Shown here: one piece after another, positions 1 to 7,167 of the stretch
How positions within the stretch are numbered: position 1 is the first letter of the stretch
Layout: the number at the start of each line of letters is the position of its first letter
Source: an uncultured delta proteobacterium
GTDB taxonomy: Bacteria; Myxococcota_A; Polyangia; Polyangiales; Ga0077539
DNA length: 7,167 nucleotides
Reading direction: 5' to 3'
Assembly (NCBI GenBank): GCA_903885885.1
Contig: CAISKJ010000934.1
Location: forward strand, 1 to 7,167
Made by a program: the position numbers and the translations under genes
The notes under the pieces: model-generated
Seen by the model: the letters and a program-made list of their open reading frames with translations, nothing else
Databases searched by the model: none
What the model was told of the DNA's origin: nothing

Positions 1-1551
1 CGCCGGCGATGTGACCGCCGCGGGCACGCAGCGCACGTGCGCGAGGGCGAGGCGCCGCGCGCGGTCGCCGTCGGGCGCGTCGATCCACGCGACGAGGGCG
101 CCCGAGTCGAGGGGCGCGAAGGCGAGGTCGGCGCCCTCACAGGGGCCCGGGTCGCCGTCGTCGAGGGGGAGGGTGATCGTGCGCAGCGCGCGCTCTCCCT
201 GCGCGGCGTAGGCCACCACGAGGGGCCGCGCAGAGGGGCCGCGGGGCGAGAAGCCGGTCACCATGGCGCCGCCGGGCGTCCAGGCGACGAGCGGGTCCCA
301 CCACCCGTCGAGGATGCGCGAGGGCACGAGGCGACCGTCGACGGGCCACGGCGCGAGCAGCAGCTCGGAGACCGGCGCCGCGTCGTCGAGGGCGCCCGCG
401 CGGCCGAAGAACACACCGCCGCGCGACACCTGCGGGCCCCAGAAGCCCTCCCCCTGCGCCACACGAAAGGTCCACATGCCGCGGGCGTAGAGCGGCGCCG
501 CGCGGCGTCGCCCCGGCACCACCGGGCCCTCGACGATGTGCGCCGTGCCCGGAATGAAGGGCTGCGCTTCGAGGGTGATCCCGCGCCGCACCCACACCCC
601 CGCGATGGGCCCCGACGGGACCATCCACGCCGCCGCGAGCGACGCTCCGTCGGGCGCCACGGTGAGCCCCGCGGGGGCCGCGCCGAGGCCCGCCTCGCGC
701 GATCCGTCGGAGAGCTCGAGCGGCGCGCGCACGTCGTGGCCGCGGGGGTCGAGGAAGTGCAGCACCTCGCGCCGCGCGCCGTCGCCGGGCGGCGCCGTCG
801 GGTGCCCGAGCACCACCGCCACGCCGTGACGCCAGAGCACCACGGGCGAGTCGATCTGCCAGCCGTCGGAGCCCTCGAGGTCGTTGGGGAGCGCCAACAT
901 GCGGCCGTGAGCGCCCAGGCGCGTCACCGTCACCATCGTGGGAACGTCGACGTCGAGCACCCGCGAGGCGCGCTCGTCGGGCGTGCGCGGGTCGGGGCGC
1001 GTGTACGAGAGCACCGTGGCCTCGCGCTCGCCCAACGCCAGCGCCGCGCCCGGAAAGAAGCCCCGCGCGGGAAACACCTCCACGCGCCCGCCGCTCCACT
1101 CGACCCAGCGCGACTCGGGAAACACCATGCCGTGACGGTCGGCGCCCGGTCGTCCCATCGCGACGAGGGCCACCGCGCGGTCTCCGCGGCTCGCGAGCGA
1201 CACCTGCATCGGCAGGAGCGCGCCCGCCTCGAGGTCTACGGGCTGCGCGGTGCCCGCGAAGCCGCACGAGCTCCACGCCGTCTCGGCCGCCCGCGCGCCG
1301 CCGGGCCACGGCGCCGCCTCCGCGGGCTCGTCGGGCTCGCGCGCGCCGTCGTCGAGGGGCGCGAGGTCGGTGGTGGCCATGTCGGTGAGCCGGTCGAGGC
1401 GCGCCGTCGTGAGGCTCGACGCACCCGCCCGCGCCGCGTCGGTGAGCGACTGCGCGCGCGTCGCGCCGTCGGGGCGGTCGCCCACGGGCTGCGCCGCCGC
1501 GACGCTCCCCGCGGCGGCCCACACCACGACCCAATACACGCGACGGCGCAT
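1..1551 (-). CDS. Secreted protein of unknown function, partial (C-terminus beyond the left edge)
   Basis: I do not recognise the family. Reading the minus strand from the ATG at 1551-1549 gives 517 codons without a stop, ending exactly at base 1, so the C-terminus lies outside the window. The start MRRRVYWVVVWAAAGSVAAAQ is a clear Sec signal peptide: Arg residues 2-4, a hydrophobic core at about 5-17, and an AAA/Q cleavage site near residue 20. The mature part lacks transmembrane segments and is rich in Gly, Pro, Asp and Trp. Short strand-like stretches recur, such as VVLWRHGVAVVLG (about 237-249), LTVAPDGASLAAAWM (about 296-310) and LAFAPLDSGALVAWID (about 476-491). These resemble beta-propeller blades, but that is inference. 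Only three Cys are visible (96, 471, 508). It is probably periplasmic or exported. No good Shine-Dalgarno precedes the ATG. It is transcribed divergently from the ABC-F gene across a 68-bp gap. The other open minus-strand frame over this stretch is an Arg-rich shadow. Confidence 0.82.
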   Translation of the reverse strand, partial: MRRRVYWVVVWAAAGSVAAAQPVGDRPDGATRAQSLTDAARAGASSLTTARLDRLTDMATTDLAPLDDGAREPDEPAEAAPWPGGARAAETAWSSCGFAGTAQPVDLEAGALLPMQVSLASRGDRAVALVAMGRPGADRHGMVFPESRWVEWSGGRVEVFPARGFFPGAALALGEREATVLSYTRPDPRTPDERASRVLDVDVPTMVTVTRLGAHGRMLALPNDLEGSDGWQIDSPVVLWRHGVAVVLGHPTAPPGDGARREVLHFLDPRGHDVRAPLELSDGSREAGLGAAPAGLTVAPDGASLAAAWMVPSGPIAGVWVRRGITLEAQPFIPGTAHIVEGPVVPGRRRAAPLYARGMWTFRVAQGEGFWGPQVSRGGVFFGRAGALDDAAPVSELLLAPWPVDGRLVPSRILDGWWDPLVAWTPGGAMVTGFSPRGPSARPLVVAYAAQGERALRTITLPLDDGDPGPCEGADLAFAPLDSGALVAWIDAPDGDRARRLALAHVRCVPAAVTSPA

Positions 1552-1619
1552 CGCCACGCGGCGATCAACGCACGGATTCTCACGCGGGCGCCACTATCCG
1601 GTAAGGTACCGCTCCCCCT
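1552..1619. promoter_or_regulatory. Divergent intergenic region with a small inverted repeat over a possible -10
   Basis: This 68-bp gap separates the secreted-protein gene (minus) from the ABC-F gene (plus), so promoters for both should lie here. On the plus strand TAAGGT (1602-1607) fits a TAnnnT-type -10 element, but no convincing -35 is visible. The same bases sit inside the inverted repeat CGGTA-AGG-TACCG (1599-1611), which could be a small operator or chance. If that -10 is used, transcription would start only a few bases before the ATG at 1620, giving an almost leaderless mRNA. The only Shine-Dalgarno-like bases, AAGG at 1603-1606, are 13 nt from the ATG, which is too far to be convincing. 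Confidence 0.35.
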
Positions 1620-3554
<1,935 letters not shown>

Positions 3555-3577
3555 CGGGCGCGGAGAGGGCGCGCGGA

Positions 3578-4246
3578 TCAGGCCGGGTTGACGGGCGTCG
3601 CGGGGTCGCGGCCCTTGTCGCGCGTGGTCAGCGCGCGAAAGAAGCTCTCGACGAGCGCCTTGTCTTTGGGAAACACCACGTTGAGCTGGTGCCACGCCTG
3701 GTTGTAGGCGTCGCGCGCGAGGCCGAGCTCGATGACGAGCGCGTTCGCGGCGACGTCTTCGGCCACCTGGAGCTTGTTGCGCCGCACGATGGCCGCGGCG
3801 AGGTTGTCGCTCGCCTCCTCGATGGGGGCCTTGAAGGGCGCGAGCGCTTCGTAGCCCGCGCCGTCGAGGGCGAGGAGCACGCCTCGCACGTAGTTCTCCT
3901 GGTCGGCGCCGCCGATGGGCTTGAGCCGGTCGCTCGGCGCCGAGGGAAAGAGCGTGCGGTAGCGCGGGTCGTCGGTCTTGCCGTTGACGAGGGCGAGGCA
4001 CTGGCGCGACAGCGTCATCACGCTGCCGTCGACGAGGGCGTCGCGGTAGCCGATCTCGGCGGTGGCGGCCATGCGCTCGTCGCGGGCGGCCTCCCACACG
4101 TCGCGCTTCTCGGCGACGCGCGCGTAGAGGGCCGAGATCTCCCGCGACAGGGGCTGCGACTCGGGACGCGAACCGCTGCGAATCGCAAGAATGCGCAGTG
4201 AGCCCAGCACCACATCGACGCCGTGTGTCTCCCGCAAGGCTTCCAT
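3578..4246 (-). CDS. Uncharacterised 222-residue cytosolic protein
   Basis: I do not recognise a family. The 222 residues have no signal peptide and no membrane segment. Predicted character is mostly helical: charged amphipathic stretches at about 33-72 (REISALYARVAEKRDVWEAA and following) and 141-205, with a Pro-rich middle DDPRYRTLFPSAPSDR (92-107) that looks like a loop between helical halves. This could be a small helical bundle. There is one Cys (C83) and no obvious catalytic motif. The ATG at 4246 is well supported by a Shine-Dalgarno AGGGAG 5 nt upstream (4257-4252). This is the best ribosome binding site in the window. The gene ends 23 bp from the stop of the convergent ABC-F gene, with no hairpin-plus-T terminator between them. 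It is divergent from the esterase gene and shares the long control region 4247-4668. Codon use matches its neighbours, so there is no sign of recent transfer. Confidence 0.82.
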   Translation of the reverse strand: MEALRETHGVDVVLGSLRILAIRSGSRPESQPLSREISALYARVAEKRDVWEAARDERMAATAEIGYRDALVDGSVMTLSRQCLALVNGKTDDPRYRTLFPSAPSDRLKPIGGADQENYVRGVLLALDGAGYEALAPFKAPIEEASDNLAAAIVRRNKLQVAEDVAANALVIELGLARDAYNQAWHQLNVVFPKDKALVESFFRALTTRDKGRDPATPVNPA

Positions 4247-4251
4247 AAATG

Positions 4252-4257
4252 CTCCCT
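4252..4257 (-). promoter_or_regulatory. Ribosome binding site of the 222-residue protein
   Basis: Read on the minus strand, AGGGAG lies 5 nt before the ATG at 4246 in an A-rich local context (AAAAGGGAGCATTTATG). This fixes the start of the 222-residue gene. It contrasts with the other starts in this window, most of which lack a recognisable Shine-Dalgarno sequence. Confidence 0.7.
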
Positions 4258-4267
4258 TTTGGCTGTA

Positions 4268-4290
4268 GAAGTGCGGCGCCGCGGTACTTC
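4268..4290. repeat. Inverted repeat GAAGT/ACTTC around a GC palindrome
   Basis: GAAGT (4268-4272) is matched by ACTTC (4286-4290), and between them lies the palindrome GCGGCGCCGC (4273-4282). As RNA this could fold into a short GC-rich hairpin with a 3-nt bulge. It sits about 22-44 bp upstream of the start of the minus-strand 222-residue gene, so it is either in its 5' leader or an operator. No T-tract follows on either strand, so a terminator role is unlikely. Confidence 0.4.
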
Positions 4291-4309
4291 GCGATGCGCG
4301 ACACGACTG

Positions 4310-4337
4310 CCTGCACAGAACGGCGAATCGGTGCAGG
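4310..4337. repeat. Inverted repeat CCTGCAC-N14-GTGCAGG
   Basis: CCTGCAC (4310-4316) and GTGCAGG (4331-4337) are perfect 7-bp inverted copies separated by 14 bp, so the arm centres are 21 bp apart, two helical turns. That spacing suits a dimeric regulator. The region lies between the divergent 222-residue gene and the tandem repeats. A hairpin in an RNA is an alternative. No clear sigma-70 promoter is seen next to it. Confidence 0.4.
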
Positions 4338-4382
4338 TCTTGAGTCGCCGCGCGATTAAAAGTGGGCCTGCGGGGCGCGCTC

Positions 4383-4550
4383 CGACGAATCGAAGCGCGC
4401 CAAGGAGACCTGCGACGCGCTCCTCGATTCGTCGAGACGCGCCAGGGAGACCTGCGACGCGCCTCTCGATCGGTCGAGACGCGCCAAGGAGACCTGCGAC
4501 GCGCCTCTCGATCGGTCGAGACGCGCCAGGGAGACCTGCGACGCGCCGCT
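4383..4550. repeat. Four tandem 42-bp repeats with palindromic junctions
   Basis: Four direct copies of a 42-bp unit lie at 4383-4424, 4425-4466, 4467-4508 and 4509-4550. All share the core GGAGACCTGCGACGCGC. Units 3 and 4 differ at only a couple of positions; unit 1 is the most diverged at its left end. Units 1 and 3 read AAGGAG where units 2 and 4 read AGGGAG, an alternation suggesting a past two-unit duplication. Each junction forms a palindrome: CTCGA-TTCG-TCGAG at 4423-4436, then TCTCGA-TCGG-TCGAGA at 4464-4479 and 4506-4521. The first ten bases of unit 1 are the exact reverse complement of the first ten of unit 2. After 4550 the repeat decays. No spacers are present, so this is not CRISPR. 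Likely roles are a cluster of protein binding sites upstream of the esterase gene, or a structured transcript. Being a multiple of three, the unit also translates as a 14-residue repeat, but I do not think it is coding. Confidence 0.85.
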
Positions 4551-4636
4551 CGACACCGACGCCTGCGGTCGACAGGTGCGGCTCCGAGGCGACAGCGCGT
4601 CGCGCGCCCGCTCGACGCTGCGCGCCGTGACAGCGT

Positions 4637-4652
4637 TGGCGCTTGTGTTGCA
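4637..4652 (+). promoter_or_regulatory. Probable sigma-54 (-24/-12) promoter of the esterase gene
   Basis: TGGCGC (4637-4642), five bases, then TTGCA (4648-4652) matches the RpoN consensus TGGCAC-N5-TTGCA with one mismatch. The invariant GG (4638-4639) and GC (4650-4651) are exactly 12 bp apart. Transcription would start near 4663, only about 6 nt before the esterase ATG. Sigma-54 promoters need an enhancer-binding protein bound upstream, and the 42-bp repeats lie about 113-280 bp upstream of that start. A chance match in GC-rich DNA is possible, but the agreement in both boxes and spacing, and the position just before a gene, argue for a real site. Confidence 0.6.
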
Positions 4653-4668
4653 CTCTGCGCACACCCTC

Positions 4669-6393
4669 ATGCGCACCCACTCGCTCCTGTCGCTCGCGCT
4701 CCTCGTCGGGGCCTGCAGCGAAACCACCACCGGCACGCCCGTCACCGACGCCTCCGTCGACGGGTCCGCCGACGCGTCCGCCGATGTGTCCGCCGATGTC
4801 TCCGCCGACACGGGCGGGCCGACCTGCGCGGTGCCGACGCCCACCGATCCCCTCGTCGCGCGCACCGACCGCGGGCTCGTGCGCGGCGCGATGGAGGCCG
4901 AGGCCATTCACTGGCTGGGCGTTCCCTTCGCCGAGCCGCCGACGGGCGCCAACCGGTGGCGTCCCCCGGTGGCGGGCACGGCCTGTTGGATGGGCGAGCG
5001 CGACGCCACGATGTGGGCGCCCGCGTGCCCGCAGATCCCGCAGCAGCAGGGCCAGCCCTTCGACCCGATGGCGCCCATCGAGGGCCAGGAAGACTGCCTC
5101 ACCCTCAACGTGTGGCGCCCCGCCAACGCGCCCGCCGACGCGGCGCTGCCCGTGATGGTGTTCGTCCACGGCGGCGGCAACACGGCGGGCTCGGCGAGCA
5201 ACGTGAACGGCGTGGGCGCGCGCCTCTACGACGCCACGCGGCTCGCGGCGCGGGGCAACGTCGTGGTGGTGACGATCCAGTATCGCCTCGGCGCCCTCGG
5301 CTGGCTCGTGCACCCCGCCCTCGAAGGCGAAGCGGGCGGGTCGGCGGGCAACCTCGCCCTGCTCGATCAGATCGCGGCGCTGCGGTGGGTGCAGCGCAAC
5401 ATTCGCAACTTTCGCGGCGACCCGGCGCGCGTGATGCTGTTCGGCGAGAGCGCGGGCGCCGTCAACACCTGCGCCCTGCTGGCGTCGCCGCTCGCGGCGG
5501 GCCTCTTCTCGCGCGCCCTCATGGAGAGCGGGAGCTGCGTCGCCACGCAGACCGCCGAGGCCGCGCGCGCCCAGGGCGTGATGTACGCCGAGGCCGCGGG
5601 ATGCGCTGCGGCGCCCGACGCGGCGGCGTGCCTGCGGGCGCTCTCGACGGAGGCCGCGGTGCGCGCCCTCGCCGCGGCCGTCGACGTGTCGGGCCTCGGC
5701 GGGAGCACGGTGCGCTGGGGGCCGGTCACGTCGCTCCCGGCGCTGCCCACGCGGCCCCTCGAGGCGATGCAGGCGGGCACGCACAACCGCGTCCCGATCG
5801 TGGTGGGGCACAACACCGAAGAGGTGGGGCTCACGGTGCCCGCGGTGCCCACCGAGGCGGCGTACCGGGCGATTCTCACGCAGGTGGGCGGCGCGGCCTT
5901 CGCCAACAACGTGATCATGCGCTACCCCGTGGCCACCTACGGGACGCCGCGCAACGCGCTCGTGCAGGCGCTCACCGACGCGCGCTTCGGCTGCGGCGCG
6001 CGGCACGCGGCGCGCGCGGCGGCGCGGGGCCAGGCGGGCGTCAACGTGTACCGGTACCTCTACGCGCACGCGCTCGAGGGGAGCACGGCGACGGTGCGCG
6101 CGCTCGGCGCGTGGCACGGCCTCGAGCTGGCGTACGTGTTTCAGAACATCGCCCAGGGGATGCTCTCCCCGACCGACAACGACCTCGCCGTCGAGCGCGC
6201 CATGCTCGGGTACTGGACGCGCTTCGCCGCCACCGGCGACCCCAACGGCGCGGGCGCCCCCGCGTGGCCGGCCTACGCGACGGGCGAGCCCCTGCTGCGC
6301 ATCGGTCCGACGCCGACCGTCGAGCGCGCGTGGCGCAACGCCGAGTGCGACGCGTGGGACATGGTCTCGCGCGTGAGCGTGCCGGCGCCCTGA
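4669..6393 (+). CDS. Type B carboxylesterase, predicted lipoprotein
   Basis: This is a 574-residue serine hydrolase of the carboxylesterase/lipase (type B, para-nitrobenzyl esterase-like) alpha/beta-hydrolase family, which cleaves carboxylic esters; the substrate cannot be read from sequence. The start MRTHSLLSLALLVGAC is a lipoprotein signal with lipobox VGAC. C16 would be lipidated, and Ser at +2 predicts the outer membrane. A low-complexity Ser/Ala/Asp linker (17-52) tethers the enzyme. Family motifs are EDCLTLNVWRP (141-151), oxyanion hole HGGG (167-170), nucleophile elbow GESAGA with S261, acid probably E385 in HNTEEVGL, and base H483 in AWHGLEL. C120 and C143 fit the conserved first disulfide; nine further Cys suggest an exported, oxidised protein. 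I chose 4669 over the in-frame GTG codons at 4576 and 4627 because it gives a normal signal peptide and lies just after the -24/-12 element. No Shine-Dalgarno is visible. Confidence 0.93.
   Translation: MRTHSLLSLALLVGACSETTTGTPVTDASVDGSADASADVSADVSADTGGPTCAVPTPTDPLVARTDRGLVRGAMEAEAIHWLGVPFAEPPTGANRWRPPVAGTACWMGERDATMWAPACPQIPQQQGQPFDPMAPIEGQEDCLTLNVWRPANAPADAALPVMVFVHGGGNTAGSASNVNGVGARLYDATRLAARGNVVVVTIQYRLGALGWLVHPALEGEAGGSAGNLALLDQIAALRWVQRNIRNFRGDPARVMLFGESAGAVNTCALLASPLAAGLFSRALMESGSCVATQTAEAARAQGVMYAEAAGCAAAPDAAACLRALSTEAAVRALAAAVDVSGLGGSTVRWGPVTSLPALPTRPLEAMQAGTHNRVPIVVGHNTEEVGLTVPAVPTEAAYRAILTQVGGAAFANNVIMRYPVATYGTPRNALVQALTDARFGCGARHAARAAARGQAGVNVYRYLYAHALEGSTATVRALGAWHGLELAYVFQNIAQGMLSPTDNDLAVERAMLGYWTRFAATGDPNGAGAPAWPAYATGEPLLRIGPTPTVERAWRNAECDAWDMVSRVSVPAP
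4765..4812 (+). repeat. 12-bp tandem repeat encoding the lipoprotein linker
   Basis: Four in-frame 12-bp units encode Ser-Ala-Asp-(Ala/Val/Val/Thr), residues 33-48 of the esterase. Nucleotide copies differ at a few positions (for example GCG, GTG, GTC or ACG as the last codon of a unit). Such Asp/Ala/Ser-rich linkers directly after the lipidated Cys are common in myxobacterial surface lipoproteins, where they act as flexible tethers. Copy number is probably variable between strains by slippage. Confidence 0.75.
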
Positions 6394-6456
6394 CGGGGCC
6401 GACGCGCGGAGCCGTTGCGCGGCGGGGCAAAGCGCGAGAGCCTGCCCCAAACGCAC

Positions 6457-7038
6457 ATGGCACCCATCGACCTTCGCCTCCGCAACCTCGAGACCGAAGA
6501 GCTTCTCATCGCATCGTTCGAGACGGAGGTCGACGCCGCCCTGTGGCTGCGCGAGCGCCCCTCGATGATGGAGGTGCTCGGCGTCATCGCGCAGTCCGAC
6601 GACCCCGCGCTGCACCTCGCGCTGCGGCGCGCGGTGCGCCCCCTCGACGAAGACGAGGCCGCCGTGGTGGCCCGCCTCGACGAGGCCTCGGAGCGAGCCT
6701 TCGAGGCCCGCGCGGAGGAGGAAGCGCGCCGCGCCGCGGAGGAGGCCGAGGCCTACCGCGCGTCGATGCGCAACGCCGACCCCAAGCGCCCGATGCAGGT
6801 CGCGTGGAGCCTCGAAGGCGGCTTCGCGGCGGTGGATTCTGCCGACGAGCGCCCCATCTCCGCCGAAGTGCAGGCGGCCATTGTGGAGTGGGTGCGCGAG
6901 CGCGACGAGTGGGTCGCCGACCGCGGGCTCATCGTGGGCGAGGCCGTGGTCACCGTGTGGCCCCTCGACCTGCCCGCGGGCGAGTCGCGCGTGCACCGCG
7001 GGGGGACGTTCACCCCCGTGACGAAGCCCGATCCCTGA
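6457..7038 (+). CDS. Uncharacterised 193-residue protein with a central charged helix
   Basis: I do not recognise a family. The 193-residue product is acidic, without signal peptide, membrane segment or Cys, so probably cytosolic. Three parts are visible: an N-terminal part MAPIDLRLRNLETEELLIAS plus a helix ending near 43, whose pattern FETEVDAALWLRERP suggests a small alpha/beta fold; a strongly charged helix or coiled coil at about 65-105 with EEEARRAAEEAEA; and a C-terminal Trp-containing part (about 113-193) with possible strands GLIVGEAVVTVWPLDL. No catalytic motif is evident. I chose the ATG at 6457; the frame is open to a TTG at 6415, but the extra 14 residues look non-native and GGAG sits only 3 nt before that TTG. 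The gap to the esterase stop is 63 bp with no terminator, so it may be the second gene of that transcript. A functional link to the esterase is not evident. Confidence 0.78.
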   Translation: MAPIDLRLRNLETEELLIASFETEVDAALWLRERPSMMEVLGVIAQSDDPALHLALRRAVRPLDEDEAAVVARLDEASERAFEARAEEEARRAAEEAEAYRASMRNADPKRPMQVAWSLEGGFAAVDSADERPISAEVQAAIVEWVRERDEWVADRGLIVGEAVVTVWPLDLPAGESRVHRGGTFTPVTKPDP

Positions 7039-7053
7039 GAGATCGTCGTTCCC

Positions 7054-7081
7054 TACAATTGTCTCGAGGCGTTGCGCAACG
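7054..7081 (+). promoter_or_regulatory. Possible -10 element and 12-bp palindromic operator
   Basis: TACAAT (7054-7059) matches the sigma-70 -10 consensus at five of six bases and overlaps the 8-bp palindrome ACAATTGT (7055-7062). No good -35 hexamer is seen 16-18 bp upstream. Just downstream is the perfect 12-bp palindrome CGTTGCGCAACG (7070-7081), placed where a repressor could block early transcription of the gene beginning at 7098. This short stretch is noticeably more AT-rich than its surroundings. Confidence 0.4.
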
Positions 7082-7097
7082 GGCGACAGGATGTTTG

Positions 7098-7167
7098 ATG
7101 GTGCTTGCTGCGCCTCCGGGCGGGGGTTCGCTGCAGGCCATGAGCCCGTCGCATGCCGCTCACCCCC
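7098..7167 (+). CDS. Start of an unidentified gene, partial (cut by the right edge)
   Basis: The ATG at 7098 opens a frame of 23 complete codons to the window end, MVLAAPPGGGSLQAMSPSHA and onwards, without a stop. AGGA at 7088-7091 lies 6 nt upstream, a reasonable Shine-Dalgarno spacing, and a -10-like element lies about 40 bp upstream. The Gly/Pro/Ser-rich start looks like a disordered N-terminus; it is not a signal peptide. Function cannot be inferred. A competing ATG at 7091 in another frame (MFDGACCASG...) lacks a properly spaced ribosome binding site. Confidence 0.45.
   Translation, partial: MVLAAPPGGGSLQAMSPSHAAHP

Noticed and set aside
3555..3577. Bidirectional terminator between the convergent genes
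   Set aside because: The 23-bp gap is a purine-rich GC stretch without a stable hairpin or T-tract on either strand.
4383..4550. CRISPR array
   Set aside because: The units are contiguous 42-bp copies with no unique spacers, and no cas genes are present.
4356..4907. A 183-residue minus-strand open frame containing the 14-residue repeats
   Set aside because: Its N-terminal two-fifths is antisense to the well-supported esterase start and reads as a Ser/Ala/Arg-rich shadow. No ribosome binding site supports its ATG. Only a shorter form within the repeats is kept as a remote possibility.
6424..6448. Hairpin GGGGCA-N13-TGCCCC between the esterase and the next gene, as a terminator
   Set aside because: No T-tract follows, the loop is 13 nt, and it lies just 8 bp before the next ATG. 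It may be chance in GC-rich DNA.
4018..6996. A 992-residue minus-strand open frame across the esterase
   Set aside because: It is antisense to the complete type B carboxylesterase and the following gene, with shadow-like composition (Arg, Gly, His, Val) and no domain motifs.

Overview
This is a very GC-rich window (about 70% G+C or more by eye, with C or G at most third codon positions). The gene style suggests a myxobacterium-type member of Myxococcota, perhaps the Polyangiales/Sandaracinus side. The clues are a lipoprotein with an Ala/Asp/Ser repeat linker, a probable sigma-54 promoter, and several lineage-type proteins with no recognisable family. This placement is an inference; the window holds no marker gene.

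Layout from left to right. (1) Bases 1-1551, minus strand: a large secreted protein of unknown function, cut by the left edge. (2) A 68-bp divergent gap. (3) Bases 1620-3554, plus: a complete two-domain ABC-F ATPase of the Uup type, a cytosolic ribosome factor and not a transporter. (4) Bases 3578-4246, minus: a 222-residue uncharacterised cytosolic protein, convergent with the ATPase. (5) Bases 4247-4668: a divergent, gene-free region of about 420 bp and the most interesting part of the window. It holds two inverted repeats, four tandem 42-bp units whose junctions form near-identical palindromes, and a -24/-12 element one base off the sigma-54 consensus. (6) Bases 4669-6393, plus: a type B carboxylesterase made as a lipoprotein, with an intact catalytic triad. 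(7) Bases 6457-7038, plus: a 193-residue uncharacterised protein, probably co-transcribed with the esterase. (8) Bases 7039-7167: a short promoter-like segment with a 12-bp palindrome and the first 23 codons of a gene that leaves the window.

Most of the genes look like ordinary chromosomal genes and do not form an obvious pathway. No mobile element, CRISPR array, tRNA or rRNA was seen. The best candidate for something undescribed is the control region of the esterase. Three palindromic sites spaced exactly 42 bp apart (four helical turns at 10.5 bp per turn) lie about 150-235 bp upstream of the predicted sigma-54 start. That is where a bacterial enhancer-binding protein would be expected to bind.
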